The position numbers were made by a program, and so were the translations under genes. 64,000 nt of DNA from Sclerodactyla briareus (lineage: Eukaryota > Echinodermata > Holothuroidea > Dendrochirotida > Sclerodactylidae), in NCBI GenBank assembly GCA_026419785.1, contig JAODTK010005883.1:124001-188000 (forward strand), given 5' to 3'. Positions 22,440 to 33,300 of this stretch are shown here, piece after piece; within the stretch, counting starts at the first letter, position 1, and every line of letters starts with the position of its first letter. Below the pieces are notes generated by a model, which had not been told where the DNA came from, ran no database searches, and saw nothing but the letters and a program-made list of their open reading frames with translations.

Positions 22440-24245
22440 ATACATGGTAACAGTCCAAGTAGTGTCAAATAATAATCGTGGGTCTACGATAACATAACAC
22501 GGACGTATACTGTTCTAATTAGACCTGCGTTCAGACATGAACGTATGGGGATAATTGCTATGCGCGTATTTCACCGAACGCGGTTTTTCGTTAGCAACTA
22601 ACGCGCGTACGTAAACCTCGATGGTAAGGACTATACTGGTAGAACGTATGCGCACCAAATTGATATGTGTTATTATAATGTATATATGTAATATTACCAG
22701 TATGTATGCGAGTAATTGATACGTAGACGATACGTGCCGGATCCTGTTTATGGTGCATAACTCTAATAATTACGTAAGTACCACGAGTATGGTGAATAAA
22801 TATTCGGGGAATCACTCACCAGACTAACGTGACTTACGCAGTTGAACCAAAAAAAACGCGGATAATTTTGTCTCGTACTTATTTGCCGTGTATCTATATC
22901 ATCACTTACGTCACATATCTGTATAGTACGTCCGCACGTACGTAATCCAATAAGTTACTACGGGGGCAGTATGACTTAGTTTCGTTGGTATTCCTTTACA
23001 TGGGGATGATATACTACGCTGGCTAGGATATTGTGTCGAGTTCTAAATCTGTAATTAACGTATGTTCATTTAATTACGTGCCTGTAATTCTTCCCCTCTG
23101 ATTGGCGATAGTCAGCTGACCGTGCATTTAAAAAAAAAAACCGGAGTAAGCCGGTGTTAATGACGGTAGTTCGGCGGCGGGGCGATGACTGGTGTATGAA
23201 TTTTGATTGTATAAATGGCCATGCAGATTGTTACATCATTACAAATGGAACGCGCTACTCACGTCAGTGTCGATACGGAGCAACGAGTTAGAAACGTTGT
23301 AAGAAACGTTCAAGTACATAGGGTGCGGGTTAGTCGACTGTTAGCGGTCAGAGATTTTCCGCGACGACTCGAACGAAAAACATGCGCGTATGCAACTTTC
23401 GGGGAGCTTATTATTCGCGTGTTCGTTGCAGCACATATTACTGGCTGCTGTGGCAGGACGTTGACGACGTGCAACGAAAACATTGCTGTGCGCTTCATAT
23501 AGTGGGCATGGCTTAACGTATCAGTTGGTTGCGTCTGCGTGAAGAAAGCGTTGTTCACACGCGCCTAAAAAATCATGTACAAAATCCAGATGCTTGCGTC
23601 TAAGCAAGTGCCGCGCGGTAGCAGTTATATTATACGCCTATGTACAAAACCAAACTGCAATTGATACATGGTTTTATACGCGCGCTATTCGAGCAGAGCA
23701 TTACAAGTTGTAATTATGTTTGTGTGTGTGAGGCTCTTCCTTGACGCGCGCGGTCGACAGCCTACTCTATTCTAAATTATGCTCTAGAGTATAATATAAC
23801 TAAATATGCTCTAAATGATTATGTTATGTTTCCACGTAAAACAACGCGCCGAATGAGAAGTTCACGTGCAATGCAAGGACGCGTAATGGGTTGTACACAA
23901 TTATTTCTAACGCGTATTCGTAGACGATCAGCCACGCGCTTTTTGCGCGCCTCTATATTCCAAGATGATTTGAAGACTCCCCTCAAATCCCCCCGTTTTG
24001 TGTTTATCCACCTGCAATGCACTCCTCGCGGGTTACTTCCAACGCTTGATGCATTGGACTGCGACCGTCGTGCATCGCTTGAATTAACCCCGGAGTGCAT
24101 TCCAGTGGATAAAGGAGGCAGCTGGGCGGCGACCGTTGATTAAACCCCGGCCTCGACTACATTACGTATACTACGTACGTTACGCATGATATGTGATAAC
24201 TACACACGCATCAAATAGGTTGCGTAAGTTTTTGCGTAATATGAA
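22440..24245. other. CpG- and ACGTA-rich island
   Basis: Within an otherwise CpG-poor neighbourhood, about 1.8 kb is dense in CG dinucleotides and in ACGTA/TACGT words, for example CGCGCGTACGTAAAC near 22602, ACGTACGTAATCC near 22934 and TACGTACGTTACGC near 24172. Open frames here (23215-23502, 23826-24143) are Arg/Val/Thr-rich because of this composition. It could be an unmethylated promoter-like island, a diverged mobile element or a locally unusual mutation pattern. TTACGTAA-like words match PAR-bZIP/CREB-type sites, but no core promoter was identified. Confidence 0.5.
23184..23290 (+). pseudogene. Possible EGF-like domain relic
   Basis: A frame from 23184 to the TAG at 23288 reads CMNFDC, then INGHADC, then NGTRYSRQCRYG. 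EGF-like domains show C-x4-C, NG.AxC and CxCxxG. Here the first Cys of the CxC pair appears as Arg (CGT in place of TGT). No flanking splice site or further module was seen, so this is a weak call. Confidence 0.25.
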
Positions 24246-25637
24246 CCAAGGCCCCAGACCTTAAGTCTTACTTTTTTCATTCATGTCTTTCTATTGTACA
24301 CGACTTCGCACGTTCTGAACGCAACTGTTGATCCTGCTACAATTGCTCTACAAGGAACGACTGTGCTGGTTCTACTGATTTGAAATGACATTGTTTAAAT
24401 ACAAAATGTTGAATTTCGAACACGGCGTGGCGAGCTCTTAACAAGGCAAGGTTTTTTAACTTTTTTTTTTGTAGATTGATAGCATCTTCACTATCGTGAC
24501 TTTTCCTACGATTTAAACAGACCAACGCCGGATTGTAAAGAAGATTTTGAAAAGACCCAATTGACTACAACACAAATGCAGCGTGGAATTCTGGGTAATG
24601 TCGATTAACTGTCGGCGCCCATGCACAGTTATCGTTAGCAGTAAGGATATTTTGGTTGGTTAGTTCTGACGAATCACCCTGAATCTAGAGGGGTGTTACT
24701 TCGCCCGAGTTTGTTGAATAATTTGGGCCATAGATGGAATCCAGTCGTATTCTTTTTTTCTTAGGTAGCGCTGGCTAACCGCTGACATAAAACTCCATAA
24801 TTTTTGGATTTTTTTTAATTGGGAACTAAGACAGGTTTTTCCCTCCATCAAAAGGAACATTCTGAATTGCCACAATCGATCGAGAAAGAATCTACGAATA
24901 AAGGGCTACACTCTTGGGTTCGCTTGTCTTCCAATTCCCAATCATATCTCTCAAGAAATTGGTTTCGCACCGACACTTTCCATGGCAGTTAAAAAATTCG
25001 GATTGCGCCAGAGTGCTATAAAAAAAAACCTCAGTTCTGATTGGATTTTAACGTAGATATAGAAAGTTTCATACTCTTTCAAATCAGTGAAAAAAAACAG
25101 TTTTTCCTTCTCAACATCTCCAAATACATTGTCACAAAACCATATCGAAAGCAACTTCTATAGTTTTAGATACTCGTTGGCAGAACTGTCGTTCGGCGGC
25201 GCGGCGCTGCTGGCACCTGAATTTCGTCCGGACAACGTATCTTGAATTGTTTTCAATACCGAGTTAGGAACTGAATTCACAAACCAGACCACATCATTGA
25301 AAAAGGTTTTCTGGCAAAATTCGAAATGAAATGATCACCACTCGAACTGACACAGGGGCTGTTATGATTTTTGTTCCTGGGTGGGCATAATAAGTGTCAT
25401 GAACCCTGTGAGGTGCTCTCTATCAATTCCTCCCTGTCGGTATTCTAAAAAACCCAAAATTGCACATGTTCGAGTGCCAAGAACATTTTCAATAACTAAG
25501 ATTATTCTATTTGATTACAAATGTACTTCGTACAGTGTACACATATTGGGGATGATGTTGACCCAATAACAAACATGAAACCCTCCAATTAAATACAGGT
25601 AATGAACTGTAATTAACTAAAGGGATTATGATAGTCA
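24246..25637. other. No recognisable gene
   Basis: AT-rich DNA with homopolymer T/A runs (near 24457, 24815, 25020). Nothing coding or repetitive was recognised. Confidence 0.5.
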
Positions 25638-25760
25638 CCATGGGCGTCAATCCTGCGGGGGGGGGGGCGCGTCTCCCCCACATTTCGATGGGTGGGGGAC
25701 AAAATATAAAATGTCCCCCACGTTTTTGGCGTATGAGGGATATGAGGTCGCTTGACATTG
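25638..25760. repeat. G/C-run repeat with hairpin potential
   Basis: CATGGGCGTCAATCCTGC plus a G run is followed by GTCTCCCCCAC, ATTTCGAT and GGGTGGGGGAC, which form a near-perfect stem-loop (about 25670-25699), and then TGTCCCCCACG. The GGGCGTCAATC start resembles the blocks at 15565, 26862 and 47990. Confidence 0.55.
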
Positions 25761-26375
25761 CTCTGGGTTCTGTGATATCTCCATTTAGGCGCGGGAATTG
25801 AAGCACTTAGGCAATAGCAAGATGATGGGCCAATTAAGGTCCTAAACGCTCAATTTTTATCCGGAAATGGCCGCGAGTTAGGCAAAACTTTTCAAATTTT
25901 CACGCGCATCCGCGCGCATTTGCCTGGGTGTACAATTAGGTTTCGACTTCGCAGTTCAACTATTTACAAGGCCCTGAATCACGTTCACAACACTTTACAG
26001 TAGCTGAAATTCCATAGGACTCCCCCCCCCCCCCCCCCCCCAATTAGCCGGCCCATTGACTCAGACTTCCACGCTAAATTGACTTCCTTCGATGAGTTGC
26101 TGAGCCCAGGAGAAGTTCTCGTCCAATTCACTGTATCCTTGACCGCTCAGAATTTCGCTATGGTCGCCTTTTTTCTCTTGGCGAGCTTCGCGCGAAGTTA
26201 TGTTTTTCTTCGTTTGCAATGCCAAGTATGGAGCATGAGTTTTGTCACCAGTTCCAGAAGAATAATATGTATGCTCCAAAAAGTTAAAAAAAAACTAATC
26301 ATTAACTGACTCGATCAAAGCAACATGATTGATGGCATTATTCTTCGAACGATTTACCTTTAGTTATAGCCTCCC
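25761..26375. other. No recognisable gene; poly-C tract
   Basis: A 20-base C run lies at 26022-26041. A CACGCGCATCCGCGCGCATTTG segment near 25901 resembles the poly-C repeat family at 17.1 and 29.5 kb but is too short to be sure. Confidence 0.4.
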
Positions 26376-26526
26376 AGGGATGTAGTCGAGACCGGATAGC
26401 CCGAGGCCAGCCTTACATTTTGAGTCTATATACACTGTAGGTATGGCGGTCTCGGTCTCGAAAGTCGAAACCGAGACCAGTTATCGAGAATAATTCAAGA
26501 CCGAGACCGGTCTCTACTACATCCCT
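26376..26526. mobile_element. Small MITE-like element with terminal inverted repeats
   Basis: AGGGATGTAGTCGAGACCGG (26376-26395) is matched by its inverse at 26507-26526 (read on the other strand as AGGGATGTAGTAGAGACCGG), with one mismatch in 20. The interior repeats GGTCTCGGTCTCG and its complement GACCGAGACC. At 151 bp and without coding capacity it fits a non-autonomous DNA element. Flanks share GCCT but no clean target-site duplication was found. Confidence 0.7.
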
Positions 26527-26861
26527 GCCTACTCCATCTGAATAGCTTTTCACTCACGTTTCCAAACTTGATTAACTAATAGCATTTATCGACATCTTCG
26601 AATTGAAGAATATACCCCAACATAACAATTTGCAATGTGCCGAATCGATTAGGAGGATCATTCCAGCCGTCCAGGCAACTGCAGAGCCTACGATCAGTGT
26701 GTTTACATTAATCGTTTATTGCTTGACGTGTGTAAACTGCTCAAAAGTTTGACCAATCAAAGTCCGAATTCTAAAGAATATAGTTTCCTTTATATTCATC
26801 CAATACGTACAGTCGTGTTCATTGCCCTGAAACCAATTCATCAGAACGCGGTTCGACCAAG

Positions 26862-26955
26862 GGCGTAGGAATCGGGGCGCTGCCCCCAGTGATATATGTG
26901 GGGCGGAGGTACCATTCATCCCCCCTCTCCCCTCCTCGAGTGTGAAACCCCTTTT
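26862..26955. repeat. G/C-run repeat, third copy type
   Basis: AAGGGCGTAGGAATCGGGG, CGCTGCCCCCAGTGATATATG, GGGGCGGAGG and a long CCCCTCTCCCCTCC part resemble the GGGCGT.AATC...CCCC family seen near 25640. Confidence 0.4.
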
Positions 26956-27639
26956 TTTTAATGTGCACATATTTTGCAATAATAATACTTTTTTTCGTCA
27001 ATTAACACACATATGATTGATTGGCTGTCGGTATTGTAGAGCAACCGATTGTGTCTATTGTTATGATTAAGAATGAGGGTAGGAAATAGATTCACGTACA
27101 ACCAATGCGGAAATAGCTTGTGTCAAAATCTGCAATATGACCGCAAGCATTTTTTCTACAATAGGCTAGTGCAATTTTATAATTCTGCAATGGACTAAAA
27201 TATACAAATCGCGTCCTGGTTAGTCAGCTGAAGGCGTGGACATACGAGGGGGAAGCTCTTGCCTCCCATCTTAGCACTCCAATTCGGACAAAAGAAGTTT
27301 ACCATGGTCCGAATGAGACAGCTGGAATGGATATAAGAAAAATGAGAGAGAGAATATATCAACAGAATTGATCAAAATTTCAAACCGACAATGCGAAATT
27401 CAGGAAAAGATGAGACGAAGGTATTTTTTTTTTAAATTAAATGTAACAAAATTGTGCAAACGTTTTAGCGCGCTTCGCACGCAATATCCTTAGGTGTATT
27501 TTACGTAACGGTTCCCTTTATCTGTGAACTCAATGGAAAAACCTTATGATTTTCGGGCGATCTTTTTCAGAGATTTACGTCGGAAGAAAGGGGAACTTGG
27601 CAAAAAAATATGACCTGGGTCATCTAGTATGGACTGACG
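26956..27639. other. No recognisable gene
   Basis: AT-rich unique-looking sequence without coding or repeat signals that I can support. Confidence 0.5.
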
Positions 27640-28460
27640 GAGGATCTTGATGGTCCCTGAAAAGTGAGATTTCGACCAGCTTACAACGATGGGCACTCAC
27701 TGCCCATGTGCGTACACATTTTTCTGAGATAAGAAATTCGGGCAAAAATGACAAACATTCGTGAACATTTGGGCCGCGAAAAGGCAGAAGTGAAAAAAAA
27801 AAATGTCGACATTTCGAATCCTCTTCTGACTGGCAACTTTATTGTTAAATGGCGCGCGGTACGAGTCTTCCGGGCAAATTTTGTGGGTCCCTAAATAGGA
27901 ATGGTCCCGTATGCCAAGTTGGCGGTCCGCTGTTAGGTAAAAATCACACCAACTCCCAAACAAAAGCCTACTCACTCCACATGGAGCTCAGTATAATTTG
28001 GCAGAAAACAATCAAGAGATCAATCCTCAGACTGGAGTAGCAAGTCGCAAGACGTGAAAATAAAAAAATTATTTCCTGTGAACAAATGAGTGTTTTGGAG
28101 TGTCCTAATGCATCAGACTGCATTTGATGCCACCGAAATCAAAACATTTTCTAGAGTGGGAGGATGGGGATTAGAGCGGTCCTCTGAAAATGAGATTTAG
28201 ACTTACTCAATCTTACGCCCTCGATTCGATTGGCAGAGAAGGCCACAAGATTCCAAGCAGCAAATCGCATCTCTGAGGACATGTGAAAATCGAATATTAT
28301 TTTGGAATGACTGATGGGTTTTGTGGAGTGCTAAAATGCATCAAATTGCACCTATGGCCACCGGGAAAATCTTGACGGGGGGGGGACTCCCCCACCCTTC
28401 AATCACGTTCCTACGGCACTATGGTTCTATACCCCCCCCCCCCCCTCAAACAAATTCCTT
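27640..28460. repeat. Irregular tandem duplication block
   Basis: GGAGGATCTTGATGGTCCCTGAAAAGTGAGATTTCGAC (near 27639) matches GGAGGATGGGGATTAGAGCGGTCC..TGAAAATGAGATTTAGAC (near 28160). TTTTGGAGTG..TAATGCATCA (near 28093) matches TTTTGTGGAGTG.TAAAATGCATCA (near 28319), each followed by a GCCACCG segment. The copies imply at least two rounds of local duplication of a unit of about 230-520 bases. The last copy runs into G and C runs at 28375-28445. Confidence 0.6.
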
Positions 28461-29214
28461 CGGTTCTTTCATCAAATTTCCGCCTGGCCATATCGCGAAA
28501 GCGTTCATATATCGGCAGTAACATTAACAACGCTTAGCGCTATTTCGCGTCCATTCCTGTTGACGGCGTGGACGCCCATGATGTATGAAGACTTTATAAA
28601 TGGTGTGACGATGTTTCTTGAACCCAAACTATTTTTCTAGTCTATTGTGGCCTTACACCGACTTTTACATTTTCGAAATTAATACCCGCCTAACTGGACA
28701 TCGTATATAATAACTAGCTCGCCTATTCCGTAAACCTTAAACACCTTGAGTATCTTGTTCACGAAGGGTAAATATTTTCCGTGAGATCGGGTCAACGTTC
28801 CTGCCATCTAGTCAATACAGTCATCACCAGGCATCCGGGTCATTGCATAGGCCTAACTCAAGTTGAGATCGATTCGAGAACTCGAATAGTGCAAGTGAAA
28901 CTAATTCGGGGGGAAATGGGAGAATACGAGCAGGGTGAAGCTAAACTGAAATGTTTAACCCTCAATGCATACAAGAACTCAAATGAAATTGAGGCAACCT
29001 TTTTTGAGATTTGGGAAATTTTAATTGATAGTATGACCGCCCACCATTCCAATACACGAGCCTCTTACTAAACCATGGCCGCGCCACTTGCATCCGCTCG
29101 TAAAATAGGTCAAGAAAGACCCGATAACTATTTCATTCAGCCCAACCCCCCCCCCCCTCCCCCCCCCCGTGCGCCGCCCACTGCAGAAGAATCACAGCTA
29201 CGCCGCTGGATTCA
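28461..29214. other. No recognisable gene
   Basis: A 96-codon plus-strand frame (28781-29071) is open but matches nothing I know and has no splice or promoter context. C runs lie near 29147-29168. Confidence 0.4.
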
Positions 29215-29600
29215 GCTTTGTGTTCCGAAAGTACCGTTTCCTGCAATCTGAATGACCTTTCATTCAAAATTCCTCAATGGTCTGTTTCCAAGGTACCCAA
29301 ATTGTAACCTGCAGTGGTTCTTGGTATTATTTGGTTTGTAGTCACTTGCCTACATTTTCTTTCTTTCACAACATATAAAGAGGTCGTAGATGCGTGGCAA
29401 TTCTTCAACATTTTCCTCCACTAAAATTGCACACTTAGGATGTTTTCAATTAGGCACGGCAAGTCCAGTTCCAGCGATCTGTGAGGTATAGCATCCAAAA
29501 TTTCCCCGATTCGCTACGCGCCAACCCATGGTGGCGCTCCGCTTATATAGTGTATCGCAGTCGCCTCGTCCCCTCACGTTTCGATGGATGACTCCCATGA
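29215..29600 (+). repeat. Interspersed repeat (copy 2 of the 17.1-kb family)
   Basis: GAAAGTACCGTTTCCTGCAATCT (near 29225), CATTCAAAA, then after a roughly 200-base interruption CAAAATTTCC, TACGCGCCAACCCATGGTGG and CGCTCCGCTTATATAGTGTA, CCTCGTCCCCTCACG. The order matches copy 1 at 17083-17260, with an insertion here or a deletion there. Confidence 0.6.
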
Positions 29601-30320
29601 TAGTCCACTGTACTTGAACAGATTGGCGGCACGATACCACCTCCTCCCGCGTCCTCCACCCCCTCTACCCTACCCCACCTCTCTCCAGTTTACAGTCCAG
29701 GCAACATACCTTGATGGCGGTAATATTCATACAATCGTAAAGTTTGAAAACGTTAATTACCGAAATATATTATGTGGCCCATAGGACATGTCAGTATACA
29801 CTCGGCTAACATATAATCGGTAGTGAGTTCTTCTGGCTTCTGGGATAGTGGTCATTGCATAAGCCAATCCAATCATATTGTAAAATTGAATAGCACAAAT
29901 CAAACCAACTTGAAACCTAGAACATTGGCTGATTCGTCGTAGCCTCCAGGGGTCCACTCACGTGGGGCGGGTCGGTTAAGAGCACCAGCGACCCAATTGA
30001 ACGACCAAGCCCCAACACTATTTGGGGGGATACTGGGGGGGTCATCAACGGATCCGATAGCATATGTCGTTTATCTCGATACTTCTGATCACGTCGATAA
30101 CTATTTAGCTTGAGCGTAAATGGTACCATAGTTTCGCATTTTCTGTATCCCTGGGCTGATGTGTTCCGTCGCCAAGCTTATACAAGGCTGTTTTGAAGAT
30201 CTAATATAAAATACATCATACACAAATAAACGATGCATGAACATGAATGGGGTACACCATTGACATCCAGAAGTGATAACGGATAACGCATGACCAAACT
30301 GCTAGCGGGTATTAATGACT
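29601..30320. other. No recognisable gene
   Basis: A plus-strand frame at about 29980-30110 (PATQLNDQAPTLFGG onwards) is open but unrecognised. It could be an upstream part of the Gypsy relic that follows. Confidence 0.35.
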
Positions 30321-30394
30321 GCTCGTTCCGGAGAGGAACGGGCAACTGGGCTTATGTGACCCATCACGCATACAAGTCATGTTGAATACCAATT

Positions 30395-30870
30395 TGCACG
30401 ATTCTTACAGGTTGACCCCGAACAAAAGGATGTCCGTTAAACCCACATTAATGACATGCTGTTCCAGGATATCATCGAAGAGTCCAACGGCCCATGGGCG
30501 GCCTCCGTGCCTGTTTGTGTCAAGTCAAAGGAAATAACACATACATTGTTTGGGTTTTGACTATCGTCGCTAAATGCATGAGTCCAAGATGGGACAGAGC
30601 GAGTGATCTCGTATGCGTGGACCTTAAGTTTGCAGAACAATACTATGATAAGAGAAGGAATGTCCCAGGCATTAGGATATGACTCAAGCATCTTCCGTGT
30701 TATCTCAGACAAGTGTATTATTTCGTCGTTGTTGATCATATGATTATTATCAACGAGGGAGCCGTTGGTAAGTTTGCCTGATAGCTTACCAACAATTCTT
30801 CGACTTCAAGTGACTACAATCGCCCTGAAGGTCATTCCAATGCAGATGCCTTAAGTCGCCTGTTACAATA
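30395..30870 (+). mobile_element. Ty3/Gypsy-type pol relic (RT start plus RNase H end)
   Basis: YRLTPNKRMSV (from 30406) corresponds to the YR.sP..r linker before Gypsy reverse transcriptase. After a one-base frame change, INDMLFQDIIEESNGPWA and ASVPV (30447-30518) match the ML..GIIEPS.SPWASPV motif. About 290 bases later YNRPEGHSNADALSRL (30815-30862), followed by a stop, matches the YRPG..N.ADALSR block at the end of RNase H. Everything between, including the YxDD catalytic site, is missing, so an internal deletion has removed most of the palm and connection. No integrase or LTR was found. Confidence 0.75.
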
Positions 30871-31739
30871 GCGAACATACGTAGGTTTTGTTGAATCCCA
30901 TCAACCCGTCCATGGTTTCATGTTAAACTGAGGATATATTTTGATAATGAAATTGTATTGGTCTATGTTAGCCCGATTAAACCACGATTGTTTTCGGCTG
31001 ATATTGGACCGACAAGCCACCCCCCCCCCCAATTCGGATTCGGACTCATGTATACTTTCAATTTGGGTTAATTCAATCATTTGAACAATGTCATGGATAA
31101 TTTTGTGAGGAATTCTCATGAATCATTACGGACGGTCAAAAAGGGTCAGCTAGTCGATTTAAGATGGCCTTGCTGTGTATTAGGAGTTTCTCAGCAATAT
31201 GAATGTTTGCGTATAGCCAATTTATTCCAATTACCCATGTGGATTTTTTTTCGTTGACATAACGGTATACTGGAGATTCGATTTGGTATATCTATGTCAC
31301 GTGTAGACATTACTCAAATTAACTCAAATAGTATTTCAGTAAAACTCGCTCCTTCACGAGACGGGTGGTGTCATACGTGACTGAATGCCTCGGCCTGTTT
31401 TGGGTGAATGGTGTTGTTTGAGTGAGCACCTCCACCGGGCGCCCAATGAGCGGAAGAATTAACGTACAGTTAATGTACAGTTGTAACTTGGTTAACTGTG
31501 TAGTTTATTTGTGATTTAGGGAGCATTTAGTCGCACATGTAGTGATATTTCCCGTAACAATAACACTGAATATGTTAAGGGATGTATACCGCATGCAAGA
31601 AGGTTATTCAGGTAGTTGCTGCGGCATGTGCAACTTTCCAGAAGTCGAAGTGTGGACCTAATATATGCATCAGTTGGGGAAAGACACAGACAAGTTTTTA
31701 CAGATAGTTTCGGTTGACATTTGTGTTGTTTTTTTACAA
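30871..31739. other. No recognisable gene
   Basis: No integrase, LTR or other part of the Gypsy element was found here. A C run lies near 31020-31030. Confidence 0.45.
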
Positions 31740-31880
31740 TTACTTCCTTGTTTAGGGCCCTCTTCGATGTCTTCCCTGTCCTCTTCCCCGTTCTCCACCC
31801 CTCTTCTCTCTTTCCATTCCCGCTTTCCTTTCCTCATTTCTTTCTCCCCCCGAGCCGAAGGCGAGGGATTTTGCCTCTAC
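31740..31880 (+). repeat. Polypyrimidine repeat (copy 1)
   Basis: TTTAGGGCCCTCTTCGATGT, CTTCCCTGTCCTCTTCC and a long C/T tract parallel AAGACCCTCTTCGTGATC, TTCCCTCTTCCTCTTC at 46.97 kb. The plus strand is nearly free of purines for about 90 bases. It is preceded by T-rich DNA, so it also looks like a strong polypyrimidine tract. Confidence 0.5.
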
Positions 31881-32482
31881 GATGACGTCTTCAGAGGTTT
31901 TAAATGCAACAAGAGACCGAGGCAACCTCGTTTTTAATCCCCATTCATAAATACACAACTCGAAAAAGTATAAGAAGAACTCTGAAAAAAGGCGTTTTAC
32001 TTCGATTTGTTGTTGTTCAATAAACGTTCTCCTAAATCAGGTCAGTAACATCATAATAGCTGAATCCGTATATAACAATATAGTTCGAGTCAGAGGCTGG
32101 GTTGTCTAGGCTCATTCACACAACATACACGAATCCATTGCATGCAGTTTCTACACTGTTTATGCTTAATCTGCGCTTGAAGAGCTGAACTATGTACTCG
32201 AAACTTTAAACCGACCTCAGCTAGATCACAATTTAGAAGATATCGATCATGTTACAACACCGGATTACAGTTGGACAACCTCTCAGTTAGATATCCGAGA
32301 CATAACAGGTAACTTCTGCTGAATGAAAATAATGTATTTTCATGATTTTTTCAAAGTTTACTCACTTCGAAACCGACGAGGCTTGTGCCTAACGTTGTTA
32401 ACGTTGAGCGTCAACTGTATCACATACGCAGGTCAGTGACCCCTCAAACATGTAACCGTATTTTGCCTGATCGTGAGGTCAA
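31881..32482. other. No recognisable gene
   Basis: No coding or repeat signal is supported. Confidence 0.5.
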
Positions 32483-32862
32483 TCAAGTCGGGTTTATCAC
32501 GCCTAATACATATTTGAAGCTGTTTGCATTTTTCAGGGTTGGGTAGAGGTAGTTTTCCTCTGCCCCATCAACGAGTCTCTTGACATCATCTGCAATCAGA
32601 GCTCGGCTTTCAACATGCTTGGTCCCACCAAAGCTCATATAATCAACATACTTGGCATAATGAGAGTGTGCAGATGTACTGGCAATCGTTTTAATGTTTT
32701 TCAGAGGAAACCCACCTGGGCCAAACTTGTGCCCTGAGATGCACCACATGTAAGCGTTCCTCAATTAGATAATTTCATTGAAGCTGTTGACACAACGGAA
32801 TACTTGGAGTCGGATGAATACGTCAATAAAATCGTGAATAAGAGCAAACAGCGCCCCCACAT
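32483..32862 (-). CDS. Candidate secreted-protein gene fragment, unknown family
   Basis: On the minus strand an ATG at 32862 starts a 33-codon frame. It begins MWGRC, then a hydrophobic core LLLFTILLTYSS, then D, a textbook-looking signal peptide. It ends at a stop at 32761-32763. Overlapping it in another frame is a 92-codon frame (32764 to 32483). That frame has an even, protein-like composition, with FGPGGFPLKNIKTIAS, DYMSFGGTKHVESRAL, DDVKRLVDGAEENY and a stop after VINPT. A single-base frame change would join signal and body. I recognise no family. It lies directly beside an oppositely oriented CR1-like relic. Without a homologue, chance cannot be excluded. Confidence 0.3.
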
Positions 32863-32894
32863 GTTAGTAGGTTATAAAAAAAGTTCAGGATACC

Positions 32895-33300
32895 ACCAAG
32901 TGATTTACATACTGCGTATAAGTTCTGTGTGCGTCCTCCAATTGAATATGCAGCTGGCAACCTGGGTTGACATGCAAAAATCGCAAGGCGTCTGGAGAAT
33001 ATCCAAAGCGTGCACTCCGTTCCATCTTGGTGCGAACCATGGGGATATCCCAGGCTATGGAAACCCTATCAGTAAATAGTACAAAGGATCGCAGAAACAA
33101 AATCTGTGCAAAGTTTGCTTCTTCTTGCCAGAGTTCTGTGTGGTATTCTGCGTGGTTCGATGCCAACCGCGGGCAGCATGGTATGCAATGCGCAACAATC
33201 GCAGATATGATGAAACCAGGGGCAGGACAGTAGTCGGTTCCCCCACCCACACTATACCGTTCAATACCATTTTTCCTCACCCCAAGGCCTCACCTCAAGC
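32895..33300 (+). mobile_element. CR1-like LINE reverse transcriptase C-terminal relic
   Basis: YKFCVRPPIEYAA (about 32913-32955) matches the Y...VRPvLEYAa.vW motif near the end of LINE RT domains. After an in-frame stop, ARRLENIQ is followed, one base out of frame, by KRALRSIL (about 33007-33032). Then come AMETLSVNSTKDRRNKICAK and FASSCQ, equivalent to the ALe.LgL..L..RR...C.KFA block. A last piece, TLYRSIPFFLT near 33250-33285, matches the T.RY..S.iP.lTr ending. At least three frame changes or stops show it is not functional. Confidence 0.7.

Noticed and set aside
23826-23930. Minus-strand resemblance to histone H4 (VQPITRPCIAR against IQGITKPAIRR)
   Set aside because: The surrounding CpG-rich composition favours Arg/Val/Thr codons on both strands, and a second similar pseudo-match appears nearby; chance is the better explanation.
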